DNA from: Acidimicrobiaceae bacterium
GTDB taxonomy: Bacteria > Actinomycetota > Acidimicrobiia > Acidimicrobiales > UBA10347
Reading direction: 5' to 3'
Assembly: GCA_003485885.1 (NCBI GenBank)
Contig: DNHM01000071.1
Coordinates: 1 to 9,639 of the forward strand
Length of the DNA stretch: 9,639 bases
Shown here: positions 1-5,813 of the stretch, one piece after another
Layout: each line of letters begins with the position of its first letter
How positions within the stretch are numbered: the stretch's first letter is position 1
Position numbers and translations under genes: made by a program
The notes under the pieces: model-generated
What the model saw: only the letters and a program-made list of their open reading frames with translations
The model's database searches: none
Told to the model about the DNA's origin: nothing

Positions 1-147
1 TTGAATCAGCGCAAGCTGCGGGTAATAGGTGCGCTCGCGATGGAACTCGGTGTCGATGGCATAACGATCGGTATCGAGCAGTTGATCAACGACTTCGTCG
101 AGTTGCTCGTCCGTGTCGACGATCCGGTAACCGGGGTCTTCAGGCAC
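1..147 (-). CDS. rnd: Ribonuclease D, N-terminal fragment (cut by window edge)
   Basis: Only the first 49 codons lie in the window; the gene continues past position 1. RNase D is a 3'-5' exoribonuclease of the DEDD family that trims tRNA and other stable RNA 3' ends in the cytoplasm. From the GTG at 147-145 the minus strand reads a start of the form VPEDPGYRIVDTDEQL, and then AIDTEFHRERTYYPQLALIQ at residues 30-49. The D-x-E of IDTEF is the first catalytic acidic pair (Exo I) of this family, and the FxRxxTYYPxLxLIQ continuation is typical of RNase D. The GTG start is chosen because a TAGTCT box sits 6 bases upstream, as in a leaderless transcript. It lies 26 bases after the mobA stop on the same strand. 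The rest of the enzyme, including Exo II/III and HRDC domains, is outside the window. Confidence 0.85.
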   Translation of the reverse strand, partial: MPEDPGYRIVDTDEQLDEVVDQLLDTDRYAIDTEFHRERTYYPQLALIQ

Positions 148-153
148 TATCCG

Positions 154-159
154 AGACTA
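154..159 (-). promoter_or_regulatory. Putative -10 box of a leaderless promoter for rnd
   Basis: On the minus strand TAGTCT is followed by six bases (CGGATA) and then the GTG start of the RNase D gene at 147. This TAnnnT-N6/7-start layout recurs at four other genes in this window and would place the transcription start at or next to the start codon. No clear -35 box is visible and there is no ribosome binding site, which fits leaderless translation. Inferred from pattern only. Confidence 0.5.
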
Positions 160-173
160 GTGGCCCGCGGTCG

Positions 174-803
174 TCACAGTGGCCACTCGACGGTGAAACC
201 TCGGAGATCTTCGGGCGTGTCGGCGTCGGCGACAAGCTGCGCCTGCACCGACACGTGACCCAGATCCCAGTCGACCGAACACCGACGCAGGCTTCGTTCA
301 CCATCGTAGAAACAGCGCGTCATCTCGGCCAGTGCCAGCGGCCGATAGGCAGCAACCAAGGGTTGCGGACGTGCACCATCGTGTGCGACAGCGCCGTACG
401 CGTGCGAAAGACTGGCCGTAACAAGTTGCTCGATGACCTCGGCGACCAGCCACGGCAGATCACACGAGAGCACCACGATGGGATCATACGGGTCGAGATC
501 GGATGCGGCCTGTAGAGACTCCCACGCTCCGACCACACCCGCCAGCGGGCCCTGTGCTGAGGCGTCCGACAACACGTGCTGAGCGTCCGGCACATCGGCG
601 GTCCCAGCGATCACACTGGTGGTAATCCCCGCTTGCGCCACCGCGTGTAACACCCGGTCGCTCATAGAGACCCCGTCGACCACCAGCGACGCTTTGTCCG
701 CTCCCATGCGAGTGCTCAGGCCCCCCACCAGCACGATGGCAGCGGCCCGGGTGTTCGTTGCAGGTCCGCTCAGTCCTGACGTGCTCAATCGGTTGGTGGC
801 CAC
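174..803 (-). CDS. mobA: Molybdenum cofactor guanylyltransferase MobA
   Basis: MobA transfers GMP from GTP to molybdopterin-Mo to make the guanine dinucleotide form of the molybdenum cofactor, in the cytoplasm. The protein starts its Rossmann-like nucleotidyltransferase fold with AAAIVLVGGLSTRMGADKAS, the GG-x-S-x-RMG-x-DK(A) signature that binds GTP in this family. Further in, IVVLSCDLPWL carries the metal-binding Asp of the second motif (usually CDMP or CDLP). About 209 residues is normal for MobA. The start is uncertain: GTG at 803 is chosen because it overlaps the upstream DUF3151 gene by only 19 bases, while an in-frame TTG at 836 would add 11 residues and overlap 52 bases. Neither has a clear ribosome binding site, so translation is probably coupled to the upstream gene. 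A related family member such as MobA-like CTP:molybdopterin cytidylyltransferase is possible but less likely. Confidence 0.85.
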   Translation of the reverse strand: MATNRLSTSGLSGPATNTRAAAIVLVGGLSTRMGADKASLVVDGVSMSDRVLHAVAQAGITTSVIAGTADVPDAQHVLSDASAQGPLAGVVGAWESLQAASDLDPYDPIVVLSCDLPWLVAEVIEQLVTASLSHAYGAVAHDGARPQPLVAAYRPLALAEMTRCFYDGERSLRRCSVDWDLGHVSVQAQLVADADTPEDLRGFTVEWPL

Positions 804-1210
804 GCGGGATCGAGTTGCTTGAGAAAGATGTCGCAACGATCTGCCTCGTCGGTTTCATTGATCGCCCGAGCGCTGGTTGCGAGGCCATGGAGCGCTGTCA
901 GGAAACCCTTGTTCGTAGGATGTTCCCACCGGACATAACCGCTGCCTCTCCAGCCATTTGCTCGCAGCCGATCGAGTCCTCGGTGATAACCAACGCGATA
1001 GGCGGCATACGCCTCGACGACATCACGAGCATGATTGCCGAGTTCCGCCCATGCGGCCAGGAATGTCGGCCATTGCGCTACAACCGCACTCACGCCATCT
1101 CGCGGATTATCAGACGACAATGCTGCCTCGAGTGCAGCAAGAGCTTCGGCTGGTTCGGAGTTCAGCACCGTCTCTGGCGGTCCGCTGCGGGTGAGATGGA
1201 TGTCAGACAT
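785..1210 (-). CDS. DUF3151 family protein
   Basis: A 141-residue protein that I recognise as the actinobacterial DUF3151 family, whose function is not known. The family pattern is seen in the middle: AWAELGNHA, then YAAYRVGYHRGLDRLRANGW (the AY-R-GYHRGLD-LR-GW block), then NKGFLTALHGLA and an end with a conserved Asp/Cys-containing helix (DRCDIFLKQLDPAWPP). No signal peptide or membrane segment is visible, so it is probably cytosolic. The ATG at 1210 is preferred over a start at 1249. It leaves a 17-base gap after the sirB1-like stop instead of a 22-base overlap, it matches the usual short N-terminus of the family, and TAGGCT lies 7 bases upstream of it. The stop overlaps the start region of mobA. 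Confidence 0.85.
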   Translation of the reverse strand: MSDIHLTRSGPPETVLNSEPAEALAALEAALSSDNPRDGVSAVVAQWPTFLAAWAELGNHARDVVEAYAAYRVGYHRGLDRLRANGWRGSGYVRWEHPTNKGFLTALHGLATSARAINETDEADRCDIFLKQLDPAWPPTD

Positions 1211-1217
1211 AACCGTC

Positions 1218-1223
1218 AGCCTA
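1218..1223 (-). promoter_or_regulatory. Putative -10 box of a leaderless promoter for the DUF3151 gene
   Basis: On the minus strand TAGGCT is followed by GACGGTT (7 bases) and then the ATG at 1210. It sits in the short gap after the upstream gene's stop codon at 1228. It could give the DUF3151-mobA pair its own transcript inside the longer minus-strand operon. Based on pattern only; no -35 box is evident. Confidence 0.5.
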
Positions 1224-1227
1224 GGCG

Positions 1228-2076
1228 TCAGTTCAGCCGAGCCCGCCATCCATCAATCTGTGCCTGCAGCTTGTCCCGAACCTGCACAGGAATCGACACA
1301 AGTGCTCGTTCCCCGGCATCGGCAGCCTCGCCGAACTGACCGACCTCGGCTGCCGCATACGCATGTTGGACATGATCACGGTGGTCCGCGTCGGGATACG
1401 CTGCCAGCAACGAACGAACAGCGCGCAGCGTTCGCCGCTGCTGCTGATTCGCTCCGATCGCAGACAGATTGAACAACATACGTTTCAGGATCTGCGCCGG
1501 TGGTGTGCACTGAAGTGCGCCTGCTGGTAACCGGGCACCCGGTCCTGCGAGGCGCTCGAATAGCTGCTGACAGCCACGGCCATCTAGCAGCAGTCCACCG
1601 TGAAACGCATCGATGTATCCGTCTGCCGAGCCGACCAGAAAGTGTCCAGGCATACCGACACCGTGTAGCGAGATCCCCCTACGACGCCCGGTTTCGATCA
1701 GTAACACCGAAAGCGTTATCGGTATGCCGACCCGCCGATCGAGCACCTGGTTGAGAAGTGAATTCGAGGCGTCGTAGTACCGGTTCTGGTTACCAGCAAA
1801 GTGGAGCGTGGGATCATGACCCGCACCACCAAAGAGCGTGATTGCAAGCTGAGCTGCAGTCTCTGCCTGGGAGGAAGCCGCCAGTTCGTCGAGTCGCTGG
1901 AGTTCGACATCGAGATCAACCGCGGGGTCAAGAGCAGCCGCAATAAGGAATGCGCCTTCGTCGATATGGCCATCGAGCGAGCCGTCGCCTGGCGCTACCA
2001 ACGCTGCGAACCGGTTGCGGGTGTGCTGCTCCACCTGGCCAGCGTATGCAAGAACTAGCCTCAACGCCGTGCCCAC
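1228..2076 (-). CDS. SirB1-like transglutaminase-fold / TPR protein
   Basis: A 282-residue protein of the SirB1 family (Transglut_core2 domain followed by tetratricopeptide-like helices). Residues about 98-150 carry the family block: NRYYDASNSLLNQVLDRR, then VGIPITLSVLLIETGRRRGI, then GVGMPGHFLVG. Residues about 195-275 are helical and look like TPR repeats. The exact reaction of this family is not settled. The domain resembles transglutaminase/protease folds, but the GIPI-LS block lacks the usual catalytic Cys, so it may be non-enzymatic. No signal peptide or membrane span is visible. The GTG at 2076 is supported by an AAGGA ribosome binding site six bases upstream; an alternative GTG at 2034 would remove 14 residues. 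Its 5' end overlaps the divergent GDPD gene by 8 bases. It is the first of the minus-strand run with DUF3151, mobA and rnd. Confidence 0.8.
   Translation of the reverse strand: MGTALRLVLAYAGQVEQHTRNRFAALVAPGDGSLDGHIDEGAFLIAAALDPAVDLDVELQRLDELAASSQAETAAQLAITLFGGAGHDPTLHFAGNQNRYYDASNSLLNQVLDRRVGIPITLSVLLIETGRRRGISLHGVGMPGHFLVGSADGYIDAFHGGLLLDGRGCQQLFERLAGPGARLPAGALQCTPPAQILKRMLFNLSAIGANQQQRRTLRAVRSLLAAYPDADHRDHVQHAYAAAEVGQFGEAADAGERALVSIPVQVRDKLQAQIDGWRARLN
2056..2061 (+). promoter_or_regulatory. Putative -10 box of a leaderless promoter for the GDPD/hydrolase pair
   Basis: TAGCCT is followed by CAACGCC (7 bases) and the GTG at 2069. No ribosome binding site precedes this GTG, as expected for leaderless initiation. 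The box lies inside the first codons of the divergent sirB1-like gene. Pattern-based inference. Confidence 0.5.
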
Positions 2077-2845
2077 TCGGTTTCCTTACCTCGACCATGG
2101 TGGTGTACTCGCGTTCGCTCACCGCGGCGGGAACAGCCGTTGGCCCGAGAACACCATGCCGTCGTTTCAAGATTCGGTCGACCTTGGGTATCTCTATCTC
2201 GAGACCGATGTACATCTCAGCGCCGACGGGATCCTCTACGCATTTCATGACGACAATCTCCGGCAGCGCACCGGAGTCGATGCCAACATTGCGGACCTCG
2301 AAGCGAGCGAAATCGACGCCTTGCTCGTCGACGGCCGTGCGCCTATCCCCCGCCTCGATGATCTCTTCATCACCTGGCCCCATGCCAGGCTCAACATCGA
2401 CACCAAGTCTGATGCCACCGTCCTGCCGTTGATCAATGCAATACGTACGCACCGGGTTATTGACCGGGTGTGTGTGGGTTCCTTCGTCGATCGTCGGATC
2501 AAGAAGTGCCGATCTGAGCTCGGTCCGGCACTCTGCACGTCCATGGGCCAGCGCGAAGCAGCCCGGTTGGTGCTTGCTACGCGCGGCTTGGCCGACCCTG
2601 AGTTGCTCGTCGCTGCATGCGCTCAGATCCCGGTTCGCAGCGTGTTTGACATCACAACACCGGCACTGGTCGAGTTGGCACACGACCTCGACATCCAGGT
2701 CCACGTGTGGACAATCGACGAACCCGACGAAATGCGAGCGTTACTCGACCATGGCGTAGATGGGATCATGACCGACCAACCACGTATTCTTCGAGATGTC
2801 TTGATCAACCGAGGGCTGTGGGCCCCTGAAGGAGTGCGCCGATGA
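2069..2845 (+). CDS. Glycerophosphodiester phosphodiesterase (GDPD family)
   Basis: Enzymes of this family hydrolyse glycerophosphodiesters to sn-glycerol 3-phosphate plus an alcohol, in a TIM barrel with a bound divalent metal. The 258-residue sequence shows the signature in order: AHRGGNSRWPENT at residues 17-29 (catalytic HRGG plus PENT), LETDVHLSADG at 44-54 (the metal-binding E-x-D), FHDDNL at 59-64 (second catalytic His), LNIDTK in place of the usual NIE-K metal ligand, and VHVWTIDEPDEM...GVDGIMTDQP near the end. The Asp instead of Glu in NIDTK is a conservative change. No signal peptide is seen, so a cytosolic enzyme is likely. The GTG at 2069 is preferred to a farther start at 2015 because of the TAGCCT box 7 bases upstream and because the family begins about 15 residues before HRGG. 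Its stop overlaps the next start (ATGA). Confidence 0.88.
   Translation: MPTRFPYLDHGGVLAFAHRGGNSRWPENTMPSFQDSVDLGYLYLETDVHLSADGILYAFHDDNLRQRTGVDANIADLEASEIDALLVDGRAPIPRLDDLFITWPHARLNIDTKSDATVLPLINAIRTHRVIDRVCVGSFVDRRIKKCRSELGPALCTSMGQREAARLVLATRGLADPELLVAACAQIPVRSVFDITTPALVELAHDLDIQVHVWTIDEPDEMRALLDHGVDGIMTDQPRILRDVLINRGLWAPEGVRR
2083..2087 (-). promoter_or_regulatory. Ribosome binding site deciding the sirB1-like start
   Basis: On the minus strand AAGGA is followed by AACCGA and then GTG at 2076. This good spacing favours the longer start even though it overlaps the beginning of the divergent GDPD reading frame. Confidence 0.45.
2829..2834 (+). promoter_or_regulatory. Ribosome binding site of the alpha/beta hydrolase gene
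   Basis: AAGGAG, a near-complete Shine-Dalgarno sequence, ends 7 bases before the ATG at 2842. It lies inside the end of the GDPD gene. It is the clearest such site in the window, where most starts lack one, and it supports re-initiation in addition to ATGA coupling. Confidence 0.7.
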
Positions 2846-3540
2846 GCGAAACACCACTAACCCGACCTGTTGTGCTGGTCCATGGCCTTGGCGGTTCTGC
2901 GGCCACGACATGGCAGAGCAATGGCTGGATGGATCTCATCGCCGACGCGGGGCGTCCGCCGGTTGGTATCGATCTCCTCGGTCATGGCTTGGCCGACAAG
3001 CCACATGATCCAGAGGCCTATGTAGACATGCACCGGCTTGTTCTCGACCAACTCGGCGATGAACCCGTGGATGCCATTGGCTTCTCACTCGGATCTCGCA
3101 TTCTCCTCGAGTGTGCCATCGAAGCACCCGAACGGTTTTCACGGCTTGTCCTGACTGGCGTAGGCACAAACCTGTTCGAAGTCCGAAGTGACCATCACGG
3201 CAAGATTGCCGCCGCAATCGCAGGTGAAGGTGACCCCTCCGATCCGTTCAGTCGTTACTTCACCGACCTCGCCAACGACCCGAACGGCGATGGTGAAGCC
3301 CTGAAAGCCATGCTGAAATCTCCGATGAGCAAACTCACGTCGGAACGGTTGAGCGTGGTCACCATGCCCGTGTTAGTTCTGCTCGGCGACAACGACTTCG
3401 CTGGGCCCGCCGACCCGCTCGTCGATGCGTTGCCCAACGCCACGTTTTCTGAACTGAAGCGCTGCGATCATTTCGCCACGCCTCGGTCAATGCAATGCCT
3501 CGACGAGGCGCTGGCATTCGTTGACGCAACGCCGTTCTGA
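2842..3540 (+). CDS. Alpha/beta hydrolase
   Basis: A 232-residue cytosolic protein with the full alpha/beta hydrolase layout: strand plus oxyanion loop VVLVHGLGG at residues 10-18, GIDLLGHGLADKP at 42-54 (the D-x-x-GHG-S/A loop), nucleophile elbow IGFSLGSR at 79-86 with Ser82, acid in LLGDNDF (Asp185), and catalytic His in KRCDHFATP (His210). A short cap of about 60 residues lies between the nucleophile and the acid. The substrate cannot be told from the sequence. The gene overlaps the GDPD stop by ATGA, so both are probably made together. An esterase or lipase acting on phospholipid breakdown products is a reasonable guess from that pairing, but only a guess. Confidence 0.85.
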   Translation: MSETPLTRPVVLVHGLGGSAATTWQSNGWMDLIADAGRPPVGIDLLGHGLADKPHDPEAYVDMHRLVLDQLGDEPVDAIGFSLGSRILLECAIEAPERFSRLVLTGVGTNLFEVRSDHHGKIAAAIAGEGDPSDPFSRYFTDLANDPNGDGEALKAMLKSPMSKLTSERLSVVTMPVLVLLGDNDFAGPADPLVDALPNATFSELKRCDHFATPRSMQCLDEALAFVDATPF

Positions 3541-3557
3541 ACAACAGTTCGGCCTCT

Positions 3558-3563
3558 ATCCTG
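3558..3563 (+). promoter_or_regulatory. Putative -10 box of a leaderless promoter for the central operon
   Basis: TATCCT is followed by 6-7 bases (GTCGTC(A)) and the GTG start at about 3570. It lies in the only gap (29 bases) between the hydrolase gene and the central operon, so it is the best candidate for the main promoter of the unknown-mauE-mauD-mauD' chain. Position is good to within a base. No ribosome binding site is seen before the GTG. Confidence 0.5.
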
Positions 3564-3569
3564 TCGTCA

Positions 3570-4235
3570 GTGGCTACCAAACGAGGCAATGCGATCAACG
3601 GTGATCTCTTCACGATGCGGCACCCGTCGCTTGATCTCGACGCACCCTTCACCAGCTTCATCGATGTTGCGTTCCGTGGCACGACCCATCAGGCCTTCGT
3701 AGCTCGAGATCGCAGCGCATTCAACTTCGCGAACGCAACCGGCCAGTTCACGGTCGGTGGCTTTGCTGGCCATATTCTGGAGATGCTCGATTCGGTCGAA
3801 ACCCAGGTGTCGCATCGTTATCAGGCCGTTGTCGACACGCCCCATGGCGTGTTGTCAACCCACTCCTACGACAGTGTCCCTGGCTTGTTGGCGCTGGTCG
3901 GATCCCTCCGCCCAGTTGCGAGCAGGCTTGGTGTTGTGCTCGACCCCGACGACGAATCTGAGTACACCAGTGCGCCTCGGGTAGCTCTCGATAGTGCGGG
4001 TCTCGGTGTTCTGGAACTCACACCGCTCACTGCCGAAGTGATTGACCAGCTACCCGGCTGGCAAGGCACCCGGGTTGCCGGCGGTCAGCTCTATGGCGGC
4101 CGCTTCACCGACGACGCCCCGTACCTCACGTTGGTCACGACGACATGTCGAGTCCTTGCACTTCCTGGCGCCGGCGTCGACGAGGACCTGCTGGCCGAGA
4201 TGATGGCAAGCCTCGAGGTCGACTGGCAAACATGA
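3570..4235 (+). CDS. Unrecognised 221-residue protein, first gene of the MauE/MauD-like operon
   Basis: I do not recognise a family. The protein begins MATKRGNAINGDLF and has no signal peptide or membrane segment, so it is probably cytosolic. It is moderately acidic near the C-terminus (GVDEDLLAEMMASLEVDW), with a single cysteine (TTTCRVLAL), and its segments alternate between predicted strands (QAVVDTPHGVL, LYGGRF, YLTLVTTTCRVLALP) and helices. That suggests a compact alpha/beta domain of perhaps two similar halves, without obvious catalytic motifs. The GTG start is chosen for its upstream TATCCT box. Its stop codon overlaps the ATG of the mauE-like gene (ATGA), so it is translated in a fixed relation with the membrane redox genes. 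A regulator, chaperone or docking factor for that module is possible, but nothing in the sequence decides it. Confidence 0.7.
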   Translation: MATKRGNAINGDLFTMRHPSLDLDAPFTSFIDVAFRGTTHQAFVARDRSAFNFANATGQFTVGGFAGHILEMLDSVETQVSHRYQAVVDTPHGVLSTHSYDSVPGLLALVGSLRPVASRLGVVLDPDDESEYTSAPRVALDSAGLGVLELTPLTAEVIDQLPGWQGTRVAGGQLYGGRFTDDAPYLTLVTTTCRVLALPGAGVDEDLLAEMMASLEVDWQT

Positions 4236-4795
4236 TCGAGCTCATCGGTTCGATCGGCTGGGGTCTGTTGGCGTGTGGAACCATCACCCACGTGTGGCAC
4301 CATGCCCAGCTTCGGCGATTGCTCGCCATGCACGTTGACCACGAACGTATTCCTGCTGCACTTCTCACCGCGGTTGAAACCGTTCTGACCGTCGGAGTCG
4401 CTACGACTTATCTCACACAACATGGTTGGCTTCGATGGTTTGCGCTCGCTGCCATGGTTCTCGCAATTGGCTTCATGGTGTGGATCGCACGGTTGCTCCT
4501 CACCAAGTCAGACCTTCCATGTGCCTGTTCGTTCAGCGAAGGACCCACGTCGATATGGTCCTTCGCCCGTTCCGTGTGTGTCGGGCTGGTTGGCGTATTT
4601 ACCCTCGTTGCCGGCCCCGACCAACTCGACGCCACAACCCTCGGCGAGCGGGTCGCAATCCTTGCAGTGGGGTGTGCAGTTGCTTCAGCGATCTTCGTGT
4701 TGCCCGAAGCGATCACCTGGCCACCTGCAAGCAAGGCTCTACTCGCTCGGGTAGACGCCCATACTTCGAACACCTCTGTATCTAACAACTCATGA
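4232..4795 (+). CDS. MauE-like membrane redox protein (MauE/DoxX-type)
   Basis: A 187-residue membrane protein resembling MauE, which in methylamine utilisation works with MauD in disulfide formation and stability of the exported light chain MauA. Hydrophobic segments lie at about 3-19, 42-61, 68-90, 112-128 and 140-158. Between the third and fourth is DLPCACSF (residues 94-101). This has the position and C-x-C form of the MauE signature (usually CGCFG), and would be the redox-active pair. The ATG at 4232 is chosen because it overlaps the upstream stop (ATGA) and starts directly at the first membrane helix; an in-frame start at 4145 would add an arginine-rich stretch lying inside the previous gene. 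The stop overlaps the next ATG at 4792. The short hydrophilic tail (VDAHTSNTSVSNNS) has no known role. A more general DoxX-like quinone-linked oxidase remains possible. Confidence 0.75.
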   Translation: MIELIGSIGWGLLACGTITHVWHHAQLRRLLAMHVDHERIPAALLTAVETVLTVGVATTYLTQHGWLRWFALAAMVLAIGFMVWIARLLLTKSDLPCACSFSEGPTSIWSFARSVCVGLVGVFTLVAGPDQLDATTLGERVAILAVGCAVASAIFVLPEAITWPPASKALLARVDAHTSNTSVSNNS

Positions 4796-5331
4796 ACCCG
4801 GCCATGCTCGCACTAGTGCTCGCTGGAACCTTGGCCGGCTTGGCCATCGTCCTCAACCATTGTCATGCTCGACTGGCGTTGGTGGAGCTCACCCTGAACG
4901 AGGGGCTTCCGCCTGGGCATCAGAACACACCAACCGAGCAACTGGCGCCGTCGTTCGGCCAATCTCAGTCCCGCGAGATCACAACCCTCTTGGGTTCTGG
5001 TGTTCACATCTTCCTGTCCCGCAACTGTCACGCGTGCCAGCGGTTGATCGACGAGCTTGACGAAACCACGGTCAGCGTCGACAGTGCCCTTCACCTGCAT
5101 TTCGTGGACCGGCCACGACCAATCGCTACTTCTGCTGCAGCAAACGCGGGTGCGGTGCTCCACGAACACCAAAGCGAACTCGCAAGCCTGGTCGGAGCCG
5201 ACCCTCTGCCCTACACCGTCGCGATTGGGTCACACGGCTTGGTCGCACAAGCGGTAACCCCAACAGTTGGTCAGGTGGTGATTGCGGCGCGAGACGCTGG
5301 CATCACCATGGATATGGTTGGTGCCTCATGA
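4792..5331 (+). CDS. MauD-like membrane-anchored thioredoxin with CHAC active site
   Basis: A 179-residue protein with one N-terminal membrane helix (about residues 4-22) and a thioredoxin-like domain facing outward. VHIFLSRNCHACQRLIDEL (71-89) has the strand-CxxC-helix of the thioredoxin fold, with Cys79 and Cys82, in the F-S-x-x-C-x-x-C form found in MauD. A likely cis-proline is Pro140 in DPLPYTVAI. MauD is the presumed thiol oxidoreductase partner of MauE for light-chain disulfides, and this protein probably does the same job for the cysteine-rich protein encoded at 5814. It is tied to both neighbours by ATGA overlaps. The linker from helix to domain (E-GLPPG) resembles the MauD leader. 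A Cys (C24) just after the membrane helix is an extra thiol. ResA/TlpA-like function is an alternative. Confidence 0.75.
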   Translation: MNPAMLALVLAGTLAGLAIVLNHCHARLALVELTLNEGLPPGHQNTPTEQLAPSFGQSQSREITTLLGSGVHIFLSRNCHACQRLIDELDETTVSVDSALHLHFVDRPRPIATSAAANAGAVLHEHQSELASLVGADPLPYTVAIGSHGLVAQAVTPTVGQVVIAARDAGITMDMVGAS

Positions 5332-5777
5332 GCTTCGAACTCGCTGCGGTCATCGTGGTCGCAGCGCTAGCTGTAGCGCTTGGTCTGGTCTGTTACCACC
5401 TGCTGGGGCGGCTAGAGATGCTTGAACGTTCAGTACAAGGCGGGCTGGAACCACCCTCAAGCCGGCTGAGCCGGGAACAGTTCGAGCGGCGATTTCGGGC
5501 GGCTCACGCCAGAAGCACACTTGCGAGCGAAATCCACACCGGCGTCCTTCTCATTGTTGGCCCTGAACACGCTGCTGATAACGAACTTGCTGGGACCATC
5601 GAACACCTTTCTCGACCAGATCTCTTCTCCACCCGGTCCATCGAAAACGTCGATGCCGAGATACTGGGAATTACCACCACGCCCTATCTCTTCGTCGTCG
5701 ACGAAGGCCGGGTGCGCACCGCCCATCCAGTCGCGAGTAGCGGCGATATCGTGGCGGCTCTGAAACACTTCGCCTGA
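5328..5777 (+). CDS. Second MauD-like thioredoxin-fold protein lacking the CxxC
   Basis: A 149-residue paralogue of the preceding gene product. It has the same plan: N-terminal membrane helix (about 4-22), a similar linker (RLEMLERSVQGGLEPP), and a thioredoxin-like domain. Lined up by hand, IFLSRNCHAC of the first protein corresponds to LLIVGPEHAA here, so both active-site cysteines are replaced (Glu80 and Ala83). The cis-proline segment TTTPYLFVVDEGRV (116-129) is kept and even looks more canonical. The only cysteine, C22, is in the membrane anchor. It therefore cannot be a dithiol oxidoreductase, but could bind the client or the CHAC paralogue as a chaperone or structural subunit. Its ATG overlaps the stop of the upstream gene (ATGA); 36 bases separate it from the Tat protein gene. 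The thioredoxin-fold assignment is by hand alignment. Confidence 0.7.
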   Translation: MSFELAAVIVVAALAVALGLVCYHLLGRLEMLERSVQGGLEPPSSRLSREQFERRFRAAHARSTLASEIHTGVLLIVGPEHAADNELAGTIEHLSRPDLFSTRSIENVDAEILGITTTPYLFVVDEGRVRTAHPVASSGDIVAALKHFA

Positions 5778-5801
5778 CCCGATCCGGCGCCCCAACGGGA
5801 G

Positions 5802-5807
5802 TACCAT
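5802..5807 (+). promoter_or_regulatory. Putative -10 box of a leaderless promoter for the Tat-exported protein
   Basis: TACCAT is followed by CACGTC (6 bases) and the GTG at 5814. It lies in the 36-base gap between the second MauD-like gene and the Tat protein gene. It would let the abundant client be made separately from its maturation machinery. Pattern-based inference; no clear -35 box. Confidence 0.45.
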
Positions 5808-5813
5808 CACGTC

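Noticed and set aside
1..258. Plus-strand open frame of 85 codons at the left edge
   Set aside because: It runs antisense to the clear RNase D start (IDTEFHRERTYYPQLALIQ on the minus strand) and into the mobA 3' end; its own translation has no recognisable feature.
1928..2704. Minus-strand open frame of 258 codons opposite the GDPD gene
   Set aside because: The plus strand carries all GDPD motifs here. The long antisense frame is a by-product of the high GC third positions.
4145..4231. Longer start for the MauE-like protein giving an arginine-rich N-terminus
   Set aside because: It lies entirely inside the preceding gene in another frame. The ATG at 4232 overlaps that gene's stop codon in the same ATGA manner as the next two junctions and begins at the first membrane helix.
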